From assembly GCF_004339595.1 (NCBI RefSeq), contig NZ_SMFU01000007.1:496001-560000 (forward strand): a DNA stretch of 64,000 bases, written 5' to 3'. The notes below the pieces were generated by a model, which did no database searches, had not been told where the DNA came from, and was given only the letters and a program-made list of their open reading frames with translations. Both the position numbers and the translations under genes were made by a program. Within the stretch, counting starts at the first letter, position 1. Each line of letters begins with the position of its first letter. Of the stretch, positions 38,510-47,045 are shown one piece after another. Origin of the DNA: Marinobacterium mangrovicola (lineage in GTDB: Bacteria > Pseudomonadota > Gammaproteobacteria > Pseudomonadales > Balneatricaceae).

Positions 38510-39463
38510 ATGAGATCTTTGTTGGCCGCAGTGACCCTGGCCGCCGCCGTTGCCCCGGTGTCTGCTCAAACTCTGAACATGGGTACCGGTGGTACCAGTG
38601 GCAACTATTACGCCATGGGACAGGATATCAAGAACTATTGCGATGGTGAGATCGGCGCCAGCCTCAATGTGATGGAGTCCGGTGGTTCGGTGACCAACCT
38701 GCTGGGCATGACGAATAAAGAGTATTCCATCGCCATGGTTCAGGAAGATGTACTGCACTACAACGCAAAGCGTTCTCCGCAACGCGTAAACCGTAATCGT
38801 CTTAAGGTGATTACCGGTTTGCACCAGGAGTCAGTGCATCTGTTGGTTCCCAAGGGCTATCAGCCCGAAAGTGGTGATGATAAAAACATGTGGAGCATGC
38901 TGTTCGGTTCCGACTCGGAGCAGCCCACTAAATTCCAGCTATCGATGTTGAAGAACCAGTCCGTCGGCTCCTGGGGTGGCTCCATCGTTTCAGCGGAAGC
39001 TCTGGGTTACTTTTTCGGTCTGAACCTGAACGTGGTTGAAACCAGCAAAAACGTTAACGACACCAGTAAGCCGATCGTCCTGGTGGGTGGTGCGCCCTAC
39101 GCGCCGGTGACCGAGTATCTGGATTCTGGTAAGTGGACGCTGGCGAGCCTCGACTACAATGCGATCTCCCAGACTGCAGCGTTTTATAGCAACCAGACGG
39201 TGAACTACCAGATCGACGGCAAGGTGCGCTCTATCCCCACCGTGGCTATTCGTGCACTGTTACTGGGTAAATCCTTCCGTAAGGAAAGTCGTAATGAACC
39301 GATGAGCCGCCTGGCGACCTGCATCTATGACAACGTGGCGGACCTCGCGGATGATCCGGATACCAATCCGAACTGGGCTAGCGTTTACGATTACATCGAA
39401 GGTGAAGGGCAGTCCGACTGGTCTTACTTTCCGCTGAACGAAGAAGCGTTGGCGAGTCAGTAA
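38510..39463 (+). CDS. TAXI-family (TRAP-associated) solute-binding protein
   Basis: A 317-residue periplasmic protein with signal peptide (cleavage after about residue 19, VSAQ) and the TAXI hallmark MGTGGTSGNYYAMGQDI at about 24-40. TAXI proteins bind small acids for tripartite TRAP transporters. No TRAP membrane subunit is encoded nearby; instead the partners are a coiled-coil membrane protein and a small membrane peptide, so the protein may serve as a sensor or work with a permease elsewhere. AGGAAGGA precedes the ATG. A terminator follows at 39511. Confidence 0.85.
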   Translation: MRSLLAAVTLAAAVAPVSAQTLNMGTGGTSGNYYAMGQDIKNYCDGEIGASLNVMESGGSVTNLLGMTNKEYSIAMVQEDVLHYNAKRSPQRVNRNRLKVITGLHQESVHLLVPKGYQPESGDDKNMWSMLFGSDSEQPTKFQLSMLKNQSVGSWGGSIVSAEALGYFFGLNLNVVETSKNVNDTSKPIVLVGGAPYAPVTEYLDSGKWTLASLDYNAISQTAAFYSNQTVNYQIDGKVRSIPTVAIRALLLGKSFRKESRNEPMSRLATCIYDNVADLADDPDTNPNWASVYDYIEGEGQSDWSYFPLNEEALASQ

Positions 39464-39510
39464 GAGTCTTGCTTTGAGCATTGATAAAGCCGCGGCTAGT
39501 GGCTGTGCGT

Positions 39511-39540
39511 ACGGGTCTCCAGGGAGGCCCGTTTTTGTTT
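39511..39540 (+). terminator. Rho-independent terminator after the TAXI operon
   Basis: ACGGGTCTCC (39511-39520) pairs with GGAGGCCCGT (39522-39531), followed by TTTTTGTTTT. It separates the TAXI operon from the convergent sRNA. Confidence 0.9.
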
Positions 39541-39610
39541 TCGGCCAGGGAACGATTTTCTGCATCAGGGCGTACGGCAGGATAGGACGGTCAGAACCCG
39601 GCAGACAGGC

Positions 39611-39712
39611 AAAAAAAACGCCGCTATCCTATCGGATGCGGCGGATTCGCAGTGCCCCTCGTGTGCGAAAAACTGGTTGGTCGAGACATATGCGTCTGGC
39701 TTACCAACCTGT
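39611..39712 (-). ncRNA. Candidate sigma54-dependent small RNA
   Basis: Minus-strand transcript of about 102 nt. Predicted start is A at 39712, twelve bases after the sigma54 -12 element. Fold in transcript order: hairpin 1 GGTTGG/CCAACC (39709-39704 with 39680-39675) enclosing AGAC/GTCT; hairpin 2 TTCGCA/TGCGAA (39669-39664 with 39651-39646) presenting a GAGGGG loop; then terminator CGCCGC-ATCC-GATA-GGAT-A-GCGGCG followed by eight U (39643-39611). No reading frame is plausible in it. A complete promoter-stem-terminator unit with no minus-strand gene to serve makes an sRNA the best reading; no known family recognised. Confidence 0.8.
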
Positions 39713-39723
39713 AATTATATAAA

Positions 39724-39740
39724 GCACACGCCGTGCCAAC
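39724..39740 (-). promoter_or_regulatory. Sigma54 (RpoN) promoter of the candidate sRNA
   Basis: On the minus strand GTTGGCACGGCGTGTGC gives GG at -25/-24 and GC at -13/-12 with exactly ten bases between, matching the consensus TGGCACG-N4-TTGC with one mismatch. A TATAAT (39719-39714) lies just downstream and could give overlapping sigma70 use, although no good -35 is present. Confidence 0.82.
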
Positions 39741-39844
39741 TTATAAAAACCCTGTAATTGCGCGCTTTCACCACTTTATTCGTTAGCACACTACCGCTAA
39801 CTAGCTAAAAAATAACCAGAATCGTCTCCATAAGGGTGCGTCGA

Positions 39845-39861
39845 TGCACTGAAGTGGTGCT
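39845..39861. promoter_or_regulatory. NtrC-type enhancer site
   Basis: TGCACTGAAGTGGTGCT fits the NtrC site pattern TGCAC-N5-TGGTGC with both half-sites intact. Its centre is about 141 bp upstream of the predicted sRNA start, a normal enhancer distance for sigma54 promoters. An overlapping GTGC-N6-GCAC palindrome (39836-39849) may add a second half-site. Confidence 0.7.
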
Positions 39862-39928
39862 GGGCAGGCTGACGGAAGGATGTTTAAGAGTTCGGGCGCC
39901 CCGATAGCGAACAGGTCGGTGACAAGGC

Positions 39929-39934
39929 TATAAT
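39929..39934 (+). promoter_or_regulatory. Likely -10 box of the gltX promoter
   Basis: TATAAT at 39929-39934, 36 bp before the gltX ATG. The -35 at the right distance is poor. The ribosome-binding site AGGA is at 39963-39966. Confidence 0.5.
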
Positions 39935-39970
39935 CGCGCTTTTATCACGTTCAAACCGAATCAGGACATT

Positions 39971-41458
39971 ATGACCGTTCGCACTCGTATCGCGCCGTCA
40001 CCTACCGGCGATCCTCACGTTGGCACCGCCTACATTGCTCTCTTCAACCTGGCTTTTGCCCGTCAGCATGGTGGCCAGTTCATCCTGCGTATCGAGGATA
40101 CCGATCAGACTCGCAGCACACCGGAATCGGAAAAAGCGATCCTGGACAGCCTGCGCTGGTTGGGCCTCGAATGGGACGAAGGTCCCGATGTGGGCGGCGA
40201 ACATGGCCCGTATCGCCAGAGCGAACGCAAACATATGTACAAAGACTTTGCGATGCGCCTGGTGGAAGAGGGCAAGGCGTTCCTCTGCTTCCGTACAGCG
40301 GATGAGCTGAACGAACTGCGCGAAGCCAATAAAGAAGCGGGTCGTCAGCGTGCGCTGAAGCAGGAAGATCTGGAACTGCCGGCCGAAGAAGCAGAGCGTC
40401 GGATGGCCGCGGGCGAGCCTTACGTCGTGCGTATGAAGGTGCCGACCGAAGGTGTCTGCGAAGTCGACGATATGCTGCGTGGCACCATGGAACTGGACTG
40501 GGCGCAGGTTGATGCGCAGATCCTGCTCAAGTCAGATGGCATGCCGACCTATCACCTGGCTAACGTGGTTGATGACCACCTGATGCAGATCAGCCATGTG
40601 ATCCGTGGTGAAGAGTGGATCAACTCCGCGCCCAAGCACAAGCTGCTGTACGAATACTTCGGTTGGGATATGCCGAAACTCTGCCATATGCCGCTGCTGC
40701 GTAACCCGGACAAGACCAAGCTGTCCAAGCGCAAGAACCCGACCAGCATTCTCTACTACCAGCGCATGGGCTACATGGCTGAAGCGGTGCTGAACTACCT
40801 CGGTCGCATGGGCTGGTCAATGCCGGACGAGCGTGAGAAATTCAGCCGCGAGGAGATGTTCGCAGCGTTCGATATCCACCGTGTCTCCCTGGGTGGTCCT
40901 GTCTTCGACCAGGAAAAACTCAGCTGGCTGAACGGTCTGTGGATCCGTGAAGAGCTGAATCCGGAGCAATTTGCGGCGCGGGTTCAGCAGTGGGCGCTCA
41001 ACCCCGAGTATTTGATGCAGATTATCCCGTTGATTCAGCCGCGCGTAGAAAAATTCTCCGATATCGCACCGCTGGCCGGTTTCTTCCTGTCCGGCATGAT
41101 GCCGGTGAGCGAAGCAAGCTTTGAGCACAAGAAGCTGAGCATCGACGATGTGCGCCGTATCCTCCAGTTTGCTTCCTGGTACCTCGATGAGCAGCGCCAC
41201 TGGGATCGTGATCAGCTGTTCAACGGCCTGAAAGGGCTGGGCGAAGCGCTGGACTTCAAGATCCGTGACTTCCTGTTCCCGCTGTTTGTGGCTATCTCTG
41301 GTACTGCACAGACCGTGTCTGTAGTGGATGCCATGGCTATCCTGGGTCCGGATATGAGCCGTGCCCGTGTGCGTTTTGCACTGGATACCATCGGTGGCCC
41401 GTCCAAGAAACAGACCAAGAGCTGGGAAAAAGAGTACCGCGCTATCGAGCTCGGTTAA
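39971..41458 (+). CDS. gltX: Glutamyl-tRNA synthetase
   Basis: A 495-residue class I aminoacyl-tRNA synthetase charging tRNA-Glu. The HIGH-type motif is [10 protein letters not shown] at residues 9-18 and the KMSKS-type motif is KLSKR at about 252-256. Length is normal for GluRS. It is followed by a strong terminator and then a tRNA cluster that includes tRNA-Glu(TTC), its own substrate. Confidence 0.97.
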   Translation: MTVRTRIAPSPTGDPHVGTAYIALFNLAFARQHGGQFILRIEDTDQTRSTPESEKAILDSLRWLGLEWDEGPDVGGEHGPYRQSERKHMYKDFAMRLVEEGKAFLCFRTADELNELREANKEAGRQRALKQEDLELPAEEAERRMAAGEPYVVRMKVPTEGVCEVDDMLRGTMELDWAQVDAQILLKSDGMPTYHLANVVDDHLMQISHVIRGEEWINSAPKHKLLYEYFGWDMPKLCHMPLLRNPDKTKLSKRKNPTSILYYQRMGYMAEAVLNYLGRMGWSMPDEREKFSREEMFAAFDIHRVSLGGPVFDQEKLSWLNGLWIREELNPEQFAARVQQWALNPEYLMQIIPLIQPRVEKFSDIAPLAGFFLSGMMPVSEASFEHKKLSIDDVRRILQFASWYLDEQRHWDRDQLFNGLKGLGEALDFKIRDFLFPLFVAISGTAQTVSVVDAMAILGPDMSRARVRFALDTIGGPSKKQTKSWEKEYRAIELG

Positions 41459-41477
41459 ACGCTTTAAGGGCTAACTC

Positions 41478-41512
41478 AAGGCCGCCGGTGCAGATGCTCG
41501 GCGGCCTTTTTT
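41478..41512 (+). terminator. Rho-independent terminator after gltX
   Basis: Perfect 10-bp arms AAGGCCGCCG (41478-41487) and CGGCGGCCTT (41499-41508) with an 11-nt loop; T-tract to 41512. Confidence 0.95.
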
Positions 41513-41574
41513 GTTTAAAAACTAACCTGTTGATCGTAAAAGAAAAAAATCTTCAATTGGCGATTGCGAAACGC

Positions 41575-41603
41575 TTGACACTACCGGGGGCGCTCAGTAG
41601 TAT
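41575..41603 (+). promoter_or_regulatory. Sigma70 promoter of the tRNA cluster
   Basis: TTGACA (41575-41580), 17-bp spacer, TAGTAT (41598-41603), then a GC-rich discriminator (ACGCCTCG) typical of stringently controlled stable RNA promoters. The first tRNA begins 18 bp later. Confidence 0.85.
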
Positions 41604-41621
41604 ACGCCTCGTCCTTACGGA

Positions 41622-41697
41622 GGGGCCTTAGCTCAGCTGGGAGAGCGCAACACTGGCAGTGTTGAGGTCAGCGGTTCGATCCCGCTAGGCTCCACCA
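41622..41697 (+). tRNA. tRNA-Ala(GGC), copy 1
   Basis: 76 nt with encoded CCA. Anticodon loop CTGGCAG gives GGC. The acceptor stem GGGGCCT/AGGCTCC carries the G3:U70 pair that defines alanine identity. Anticodon stem CAACA/TGTTG. Confidence 0.97.
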
Positions 41698-41716
41698 AAT
41701 CCGTAATGTTCACAGC

Positions 41717-41792
41717 GTCCCATTCGTCTAGTGGCCTAGGACACCGCCCTTTCACGGCGGTAACAGGGGTTCGAACCCCCTATGGGACGCCA
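41717..41792 (+). tRNA. tRNA-Glu(TTC)
   Basis: 76 nt with encoded CCA; acceptor stem GTCCCAT/ATGGGAC, anticodon loop centred on TTC between CCGCC and GGCGG. Confidence 0.97.
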
Positions 41793-41823
41793 TCTCTTCT
41801 TCAGGTTTTTTTGCCTGATTCGT

Positions 41824-41899
41824 GGGGCCTTAGCTCAGCTGGGAGAGCGCGACACTGGCAGTGTCGAGGTCAGCGGTTCGATCCCGCTAGGCTCCACCA
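41824..41899 (+). tRNA. tRNA-Ala(GGC), copy 2
   Basis: 76 nt with encoded CCA. It differs from copy 1 only in the anticodon stem, CGACA/TGTCG in place of CAACA/TGTTG, a paired A:T to G:C change that keeps the helix. Confidence 0.97.
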
Positions 41900-42055
41900 C
41901 TTCTTTACGCATTTAACCACCGTTTTTACGTGCATCCTGTTACAAGGATGATCTTCGGTGTTTGCGTTCGTCTGTTGTATTCGAAACGTCATATTCCTTT
42001 AAGCTCTTCCTAATATTTCGCGCCTAGTCTTGCCTTCAACTAAGGAGGTAAGCAG

Positions 42056-43111
42056 ATGTCGAATCCGGAAATCTGGGTGCTCTACGATGGTAAGGCGGGT
42101 CACCTGAGTCAATCTCTGGGGCTGGCGCAGCGCCTGGCGAATCGTTCAGGAGCAGTGGTGAAAACTGTTCATGCCTATCCACGCGTCGGTTTGTTGCGGC
42201 TGTTGATGCTGTGGTTATCACGTATCGGGATGGTCTGGCCGCGTCTTTTTCTCAGTTTTTATCGCTGTCAGCTACCTCAGGGGATGCCCCAGCAGATCGT
42301 CTCGTTTGGTGGCAAGGTGGTGCCACTGAATGTGGCACTTGCTAAGCGGTATCGCTGCGACAATATTCTGATCGGTAACCGTTACGGTCTCCCACCCAGG
42401 CTTTTCTCTGTGCTCGTGACTGCGCGGGATGATCGCCTCCCCAATCAGGTTGCGACACGGGTTCCATTCAGTTCAACAGCGAAAGCGGTGAACGATGCCC
42501 AGGGGGCTGATGATCTGCAGGGCTCCTCTAAGCCTCTCTGGCTGTTGTTAATTGGGGGAGAAGGTTCTGGCTTCTGTTATCAGGAGCAGGACTGGCAGTG
42601 CCTGAAAGCCGCGATGATCGATCTGGCAGAAAAATATGATATTCGCTGGCTGGTCAGTAATTCGCGCCGCACGCCCGAAGCAGGAACTGCTCTGTTATCC
42701 GATCCTCAGCTGCTCAATTATTGCCAGGGTGTTATCCATTACCGGGATTCAGGTCCCGGTTTGGGGAGTTTTCTCAGGGCGGCCGATCGTATTTTCGTGA
42801 CCGCCGACAGCCTGAGCATGATGACCGAAGCGGTCGCTCAGAACCGCGCTCTGCCGGTGGTGGCGCTTCGTCCGGGGCAGGTGAGTGTCGGGGAAGGGGT
42901 GCATCAGCAGACTCTACAGCATTACCAGGAGGCCAATTGGCTGGCGTTCTGTGATATCGCAGCCATGGCGCAATTTACACCTGTGCAGCCGGAAATACTG
43001 GCGACCTACGACCAGGTGCTTGAGGCGGCCATCAACCAGATCAGCCTGCGTCTTGCTCGTCCGCCACAACCAGCGGGAAGGGGCGTGGAGTACTACCCGC
43101 CGAGTTACTGA
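42056..43111 (+). CDS. ELM1/GtrOC1-like putative glycosyltransferase family protein
   Basis: A 351-residue protein of the mitochondrial-fission-ELM1 family, bacterial members of which are thought to be nucleotide-sugar transferases of envelope glycans. Conserved elements: LYDGKAGHLSQSLGLA near 8-23, LLIGGEGSGFCY near 163-174 and FVTADSLSMMTEAVAQN near 247-263, the last resembling a GT-B donor-site loop. AAGGAGG is 8 nt before ATG. No other glycan genes are adjacent. Confidence 0.8.
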   Translation: MSNPEIWVLYDGKAGHLSQSLGLAQRLANRSGAVVKTVHAYPRVGLLRLLMLWLSRIGMVWPRLFLSFYRCQLPQGMPQQIVSFGGKVVPLNVALAKRYRCDNILIGNRYGLPPRLFSVLVTARDDRLPNQVATRVPFSSTAKAVNDAQGADDLQGSSKPLWLLLIGGEGSGFCYQEQDWQCLKAAMIDLAEKYDIRWLVSNSRRTPEAGTALLSDPQLLNYCQGVIHYRDSGPGLGSFLRAADRIFVTADSLSMMTEAVAQNRALPVVALRPGQVSVGEGVHQQTLQHYQEANWLAFCDIAAMAQFTPVQPEILATYDQVLEAAINQISLRLARPPQPAGRGVEYYPPSY

Positions 43112-43147
43112 TCGACGTTCCAGCGGAGTGTGCTGTCTCAGGCTATT

Positions 43148-43804
43148 TCAGGCGAGTCGTGCCAGCAGCCACTGATGGGCCTCACTCAGGCTGTCGACCA
43201 CGGCGGTGGCGGCGGAAAAATCGTGGCTGGCCGAAAGTGGGCTTCGAATGGCGATCACCTCAAGACCTGCTGCGCGTGCGGCCAGCACGCCGGTCTCGGT
43301 GTCCTCAACGGCAACGCTGGCGTTAGCGGGTTGGCGCATCAACTCAAGTGCCTTGAGGTAGCTGTCCGGATGAGGCTTGTTGCGCTCTACATCGTCGCCA
43401 CTGACCACCTGCTCGAACATTGAGCTCCAGCCGTGGCCGCGAATGGACGCTTCGACACAGTCCCTTTGTGAGCCGCTGACCAGCGCAAGTCGGGTGCGTG
43501 CCGCCAGTGACTTCAGGGCCTCTGTGGCGCCCGCTATCTGCGGGAAGCAGTTGTTGCTGAGGAAGGCTCGATTGGCGCTGTTTTTGGCGGCCGAGATCAG
43601 CTCGACACTGGTATTCAGGCGGTGGAGGTCGATCAGTTCGGCAGCGCTCTGTTCCATCGGTACGCCGAGCATCTTTTCCCAGTAATCGGCATCGCTGATC
43701 TGCACGCCATAGGGTGTCATTACCTCGCGCCAGAGCTGCATATGGATCGCTTCAGAATCGACCAGCGTACCGTCATGGTCGAATAACACCGCATTGAACT
43801 TCAT
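43148..43804 (-). CDS. HAD-family phosphatase, beta-phosphoglucomutase-like
   Basis: A 218-residue HAD hydrolase. Motif I is FDHDGTLVDSEAIHM at 8-22 with the nucleophilic Asp and the DxDGT pattern; motif II Ser is in ALVSGSQ near 109-115; motif IV is VAVEDTETGVLAARAAG near 165-181. The four-helix cap is of the subfamily I type found in sugar-phosphate phosphatases and mutases. Exact substrate unknown. Confidence 0.88.
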   Translation of the reverse strand: MKFNAVLFDHDGTLVDSEAIHMQLWREVMTPYGVQISDADYWEKMLGVPMEQSAAELIDLHRLNTSVELISAAKNSANRAFLSNNCFPQIAGATEALKSLAARTRLALVSGSQRDCVEASIRGHGWSSMFEQVVSGDDVERNKPHPDSYLKALELMRQPANASVAVEDTETGVLAARAAGLEVIAIRSPLSASHDFSAATAVVDSLSEAHQWLLARLA

Positions 43805-43919
43805 CGGGCCTCCGTGATTAATCTAGGCTGGCGAGTCTAACACAGCTGGGTGAGCGCACAGGGTCGCTATACTCAGCCATAGGCATGGCAAGCGGCCGTC
43901 AGCATGAACAGGAGGGTGC

Positions 43920-44237
43920 GTGAAATATATCTTTCAGGTCAGAATCAAACCGGGTTACTCAGCAGAGCAGTATGCCGACGCTTGGGTAAGAGCCAGTCGG
44001 CTGATACAGCAGGCGCCCGGCGCCCAAGGCACCGAGCTGCACCGCAAGCTTGGTGATCCCGACACGCTGATCGCTATCGCGCACTGGAACAGCAAGGCGG
44101 AGCGCGATGCGATGGAGGCGAAGCCAAGTCAGCAGGTCAAAGAGATTATCCTGAGCGCCGCGCCCTTTGTAGAGATCGACACCCTGGGCGAGTTCGAAGA
44201 GCCGGAATGGGTGGTGATGCCTGAGGAGGGTGGATGA
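43920..44237 (+). CDS. Small ferredoxin-fold (antibiotic monooxygenase-like) protein
   Basis: A 105-residue protein with a YIFQVRIKPGYSAEQYADAW start and HWNSKAERDAMEA middle, a layout like dimeric alpha-beta barrel (ABM/EthD) proteins. No catalytic residues can be named. GTG start with AGGAGG 4 nt upstream; it overlaps the next gene by ATGA. Confidence 0.6.
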   Translation: MKYIFQVRIKPGYSAEQYADAWVRASRLIQQAPGAQGTELHRKLGDPDTLIAIAHWNSKAERDAMEAKPSQQVKEIILSAAPFVEIDTLGEFEEPEWVVMPEEGG

Positions 44238-44725
44238 TCTATTTCGCCTACGGGTCCAACATGTCGCTGCTTCGGCTGCGCGAGCGGGCGCCGGATGCAC
44301 AACGAATCGCGACCTGCACGCTGCTCGAGCACGACCTGCGCTTTCACAAGATTAGCCCGGATGGGTCGGCCAAGTGCGATAGCTTTTACACCGGTAATGG
44401 CGAGGATCGGGTGCTGGGTGCAGTCTACGAACTGGGAGAAGCCTCTGAGCGGGTGCTTGATCGGGTGGAAGGGCTTGGGCGCGGTTATGATAAGAAATCT
44501 GTCAGTGTGGTTGATGAGCTCGGCCGCGAATATACCGCTTTCACCTACTATGCCACCTTGATCGATCCCCGGCTGCAGCCCTATGGCTGGTATCTTCAGC
44601 ATGTATTGGTCGGCGCAAGAGAGCTGGGCTTGCCGGAACACTATCTGCGCCGGCTCGAGGCGGTAGGTTTTATCGATGACCCCGACCTCGAGCGTGAAGC
44701 TCGCCAGCGGGCGTTATATCTCTGA
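44234..44725 (+). CDS. Gamma-glutamylcyclotransferase-like (AIG2 family) protein
   Basis: A 163-residue protein of the GGCT fold. YFAYGSNMS at residues 3-11 is the substrate-binding loop and VLDRVEGLGRGYDKKSV near 76-92 contains the catalytic-type Glu. Family members cyclise gamma-glutamyl compounds to 5-oxoproline or act on related amides. Coupled to the upstream ferredoxin-fold protein. Interesting beside the 5-oxoprolinase genes 11 kb away, but no direct link is shown. Confidence 0.82.
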   Translation: MIYFAYGSNMSLLRLRERAPDAQRIATCTLLEHDLRFHKISPDGSAKCDSFYTGNGEDRVLGAVYELGEASERVLDRVEGLGRGYDKKSVSVVDELGREYTAFTYYATLIDPRLQPYGWYLQHVLVGARELGLPEHYLRRLEAVGFIDDPDLEREARQRALYL

Positions 44726-44833
44726 CGCTATACCCCTGACCTTGGCGACATCTCCGGGGCGCTCGGTTGACTGATGGGCACAGAGCCGCAACCATGTTGA
44801 GTCTTCTTAGCTAAGGAAAGGTCACCTTGGACG

Positions 44834-46081
44834 ATGCCTAGATCACTGCATGAAGCCCGCTACTCGCTCGATCACACCGCACTGCTCGAGACTCTGTCTC
44901 AATGTGAAAACCTGTTGATCATCCAGGACCTGGACGGTGTCTGTATGGGGCTGGTGAGTGATCCTCTGACCCGGCGTATCGAGCGCCGTTACGTCGAAGC
45001 GGGCAAACTGATGGACGGGCATTTTTTCGTTCTGACCAATGGTGAGCATATCGGCTCGCGTGGAGTGAACGATATCGTCGAGCGCGCCTTCGATACTCCT
45101 GAAGAGGCGTTTGAACGCGGGCTCTATCTTCCGGGGCTGGCCGGCGGCGGTGTGCAGCTGCAGGACGCGTTGGGGCATGTCACACACCCCGGTGTCAGCG
45201 AGGCTGAACTCGAATTCCTGGCTCAGGTGCCGCAGTGGGGGCGGGAGTTTCTCAATGAAAATCTCAGCCGGGCCCCGTATTCACTGCCTGACGAGACGCT
45301 ATCCGTCTTGGTGGAAGCCTGCGTGCTCGATAACCAGGTATCGCCAACCCTCAATATCAATACGCTCTACCATCACTTTCGCCACCAGCCGGAGCAGTAC
45401 GCAGAGATTCAGCAACTGGCGATCACCTTCAGCGAAGCGTTACTGGAGCGAGCGGCGGCAGCGGGACTGGGTGATTCCTTTTTCATTCATTACGCCCCCA
45501 ACCTGGGCCGCGTCGATGGGCTTGAAAAACCGCGTATCAGCGATGGTTCCGATGCCGGTACCACCGACTTTCAATTCATGCTGCGCGGCGCGGTGAAAGA
45601 GGTGGGTGTGCTCGTCCTGCTGAATCACTATTATTATCGCCGCACCGGTGAGTACCCCCTGGGTGAGCAGTTCAATGCGCGCGAGGCGCCGGCGGATATG
45701 GATCAGCTGCTGGCGCTGGCAAAGCGTCGGTTTGATCCGGCCGAGATGCCGTGCATTGTTGGTGTCGGTGATACGGTCACCTCCCATGCGCAGGCCGGCG
45801 GTGGCTATCAGCGTGGGGGCAGTGATCGCGGTTTCCTGACTCTGGTACAGGCGCTGGGGGAGAGCTTTGCCACCGATAACGCCTGTGTATTCATCGACAG
45901 CAGTGGCGGAGAGGTGATTCGCCCCGGCGTCGATGGTGCGAGGCTGGAGAGTGATCTGCACGGGGCGCTGAGCGGTATTACCGATCCAAATGATGAGCTG
46001 AGACTGAATTTTCTGTTTACCGGCGGTCATACCGAATATGTGAATTTCTTCTGTGACCTGGCAACACGCCGGGCGCAATAA
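44834..46081 (+). CDS. stpA: Glucosylglycerol-3-phosphate phosphatase
   Basis: A 415-residue protein closely resembling cyanobacterial StpA, which dephosphorylates glucosylglycerol phosphate to the compatible solute glucosylglycerol. The core LLIIQDLDGVCMGLVSDPLT at about 27-46 holds the DxD phosphatase pair (about Asp32 and Asp34). The partner synthase GgpS is not in the window. Presence argues for an organism facing high salt. No close operon partner; the M48 protease begins 68 bp later. Confidence 0.85.
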   Translation: MPRSLHEARYSLDHTALLETLSQCENLLIIQDLDGVCMGLVSDPLTRRIERRYVEAGKLMDGHFFVLTNGEHIGSRGVNDIVERAFDTPEEAFERGLYLPGLAGGGVQLQDALGHVTHPGVSEAELEFLAQVPQWGREFLNENLSRAPYSLPDETLSVLVEACVLDNQVSPTLNINTLYHHFRHQPEQYAEIQQLAITFSEALLERAAAAGLGDSFFIHYAPNLGRVDGLEKPRISDGSDAGTTDFQFMLRGAVKEVGVLVLLNHYYYRRTGEYPLGEQFNAREAPADMDQLLALAKRRFDPAEMPCIVGVGDTVTSHAQAGGGYQRGGSDRGFLTLVQALGESFATDNACVFIDSSGGEVIRPGVDGARLESDLHGALSGITDPNDELRLNFLFTGGHTEYVNFFCDLATRRAQ

Positions 46082-46149
46082 CGATGGCCGGCCCTGGTGC
46101 CGGTTAGAACTTCAAACCTGACAATAAACCTGACCAGGACGTTGAGTTG

Positions 46150-46995
46150 ATGAACCTGAGCGCCAAACCCTTAGCGCGGCTTGTACGAACAACTGTTATT
46201 CCTCTGCTCGGTGGCACGCTGCTGGCCGGCTGTGCGACCTCACCGACCGGAGAAAGTACGCTGCTGCTTAACTCGCCGACACAGATGAACGCGATCGGCG
46301 AAAAATCCTTCGAACAGATTAAGGCGAATACGCCGATCGACTCCGGCGACAAGGTGAACCGCTATGTTCGCTGTGTTAGCGAGGCACTGATCGATCGGAT
46401 TCCTGCCAGTTACGGGCTGCAGTCCGAGCAGTGGGAGATTCGCGTTTTCAAGGATGACGCGGTTAATGCTTTTGCGGTACCGGGCGGAAAGATCGGCGTA
46501 TATACCGGCATGCTGAAAATGGTCGATAACCAGGATCAGCTGGCAGCCGTTATCGGTCATGAGATCTCCCATGTACTGGCGCAGCACAGCAATGCGCGCC
46601 TGAGCCAGCAACAGCTCACCTCCACCGGGCTGAACATGGCCAATCTGCTGCTGACCAACCGGGTAGAGGCGGGCACCCAGGAAGCGCTGATGACCGCGAT
46701 GGGCCTGGGCGCCGAGTATGGTGTCATCCTGCCTTACAGCCGCTCCCATGAGCGTGAGGCCGATGTGCTGGGACAGGATCTGATGGCCGATGCCGGCTTT
46801 GATCCGCGCCAGGCCTCCAGCCTCTGGAGAAAAATGGCGGCAGAGGGCGGCTCCGCACCGCCGGAGTTTATGTCCACCCATCCGGCACCTACCAGTCGCG
46901 TATCGATCCTCGGCGACCGCGTGAAAGAACTTCAACCGATCTATGAACAGGCGCGGGCAGAGGGGCGCAAGCCCCAGTGTGACGCTCTGCGCTGA
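46150..46995 (+). CDS. M48-family periplasmic metalloprotease lipoprotein
   Basis: A 281-residue lipoprotein: signal ending in LLAGC (Cys about 28) and a peptidase M48 domain. The zinc motif HEISH has His at about 137 and 141, with the third ligand Glu in SHEREADVLG near 198-207. Related to LoiP/YggG and BepA-type envelope quality-control proteases but without TPRs. ATG at 46150 is used; a TTG directly before it is the alternative. Confidence 0.9.
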   Translation: MNLSAKPLARLVRTTVIPLLGGTLLAGCATSPTGESTLLLNSPTQMNAIGEKSFEQIKANTPIDSGDKVNRYVRCVSEALIDRIPASYGLQSEQWEIRVFKDDAVNAFAVPGGKIGVYTGMLKMVDNQDQLAAVIGHEISHVLAQHSNARLSQQQLTSTGLNMANLLLTNRVEAGTQEALMTAMGLGAEYGVILPYSRSHEREADVLGQDLMADAGFDPRQASSLWRKMAAEGGSAPPEFMSTHPAPTSRVSILGDRVKELQPIYEQARAEGRKPQCDALR

Positions 46996-47045
46996 TCCAC
47001 CCCTGACCGGGATGCGTAACCCCTGCATCAACGTTGGAGCAGGTT

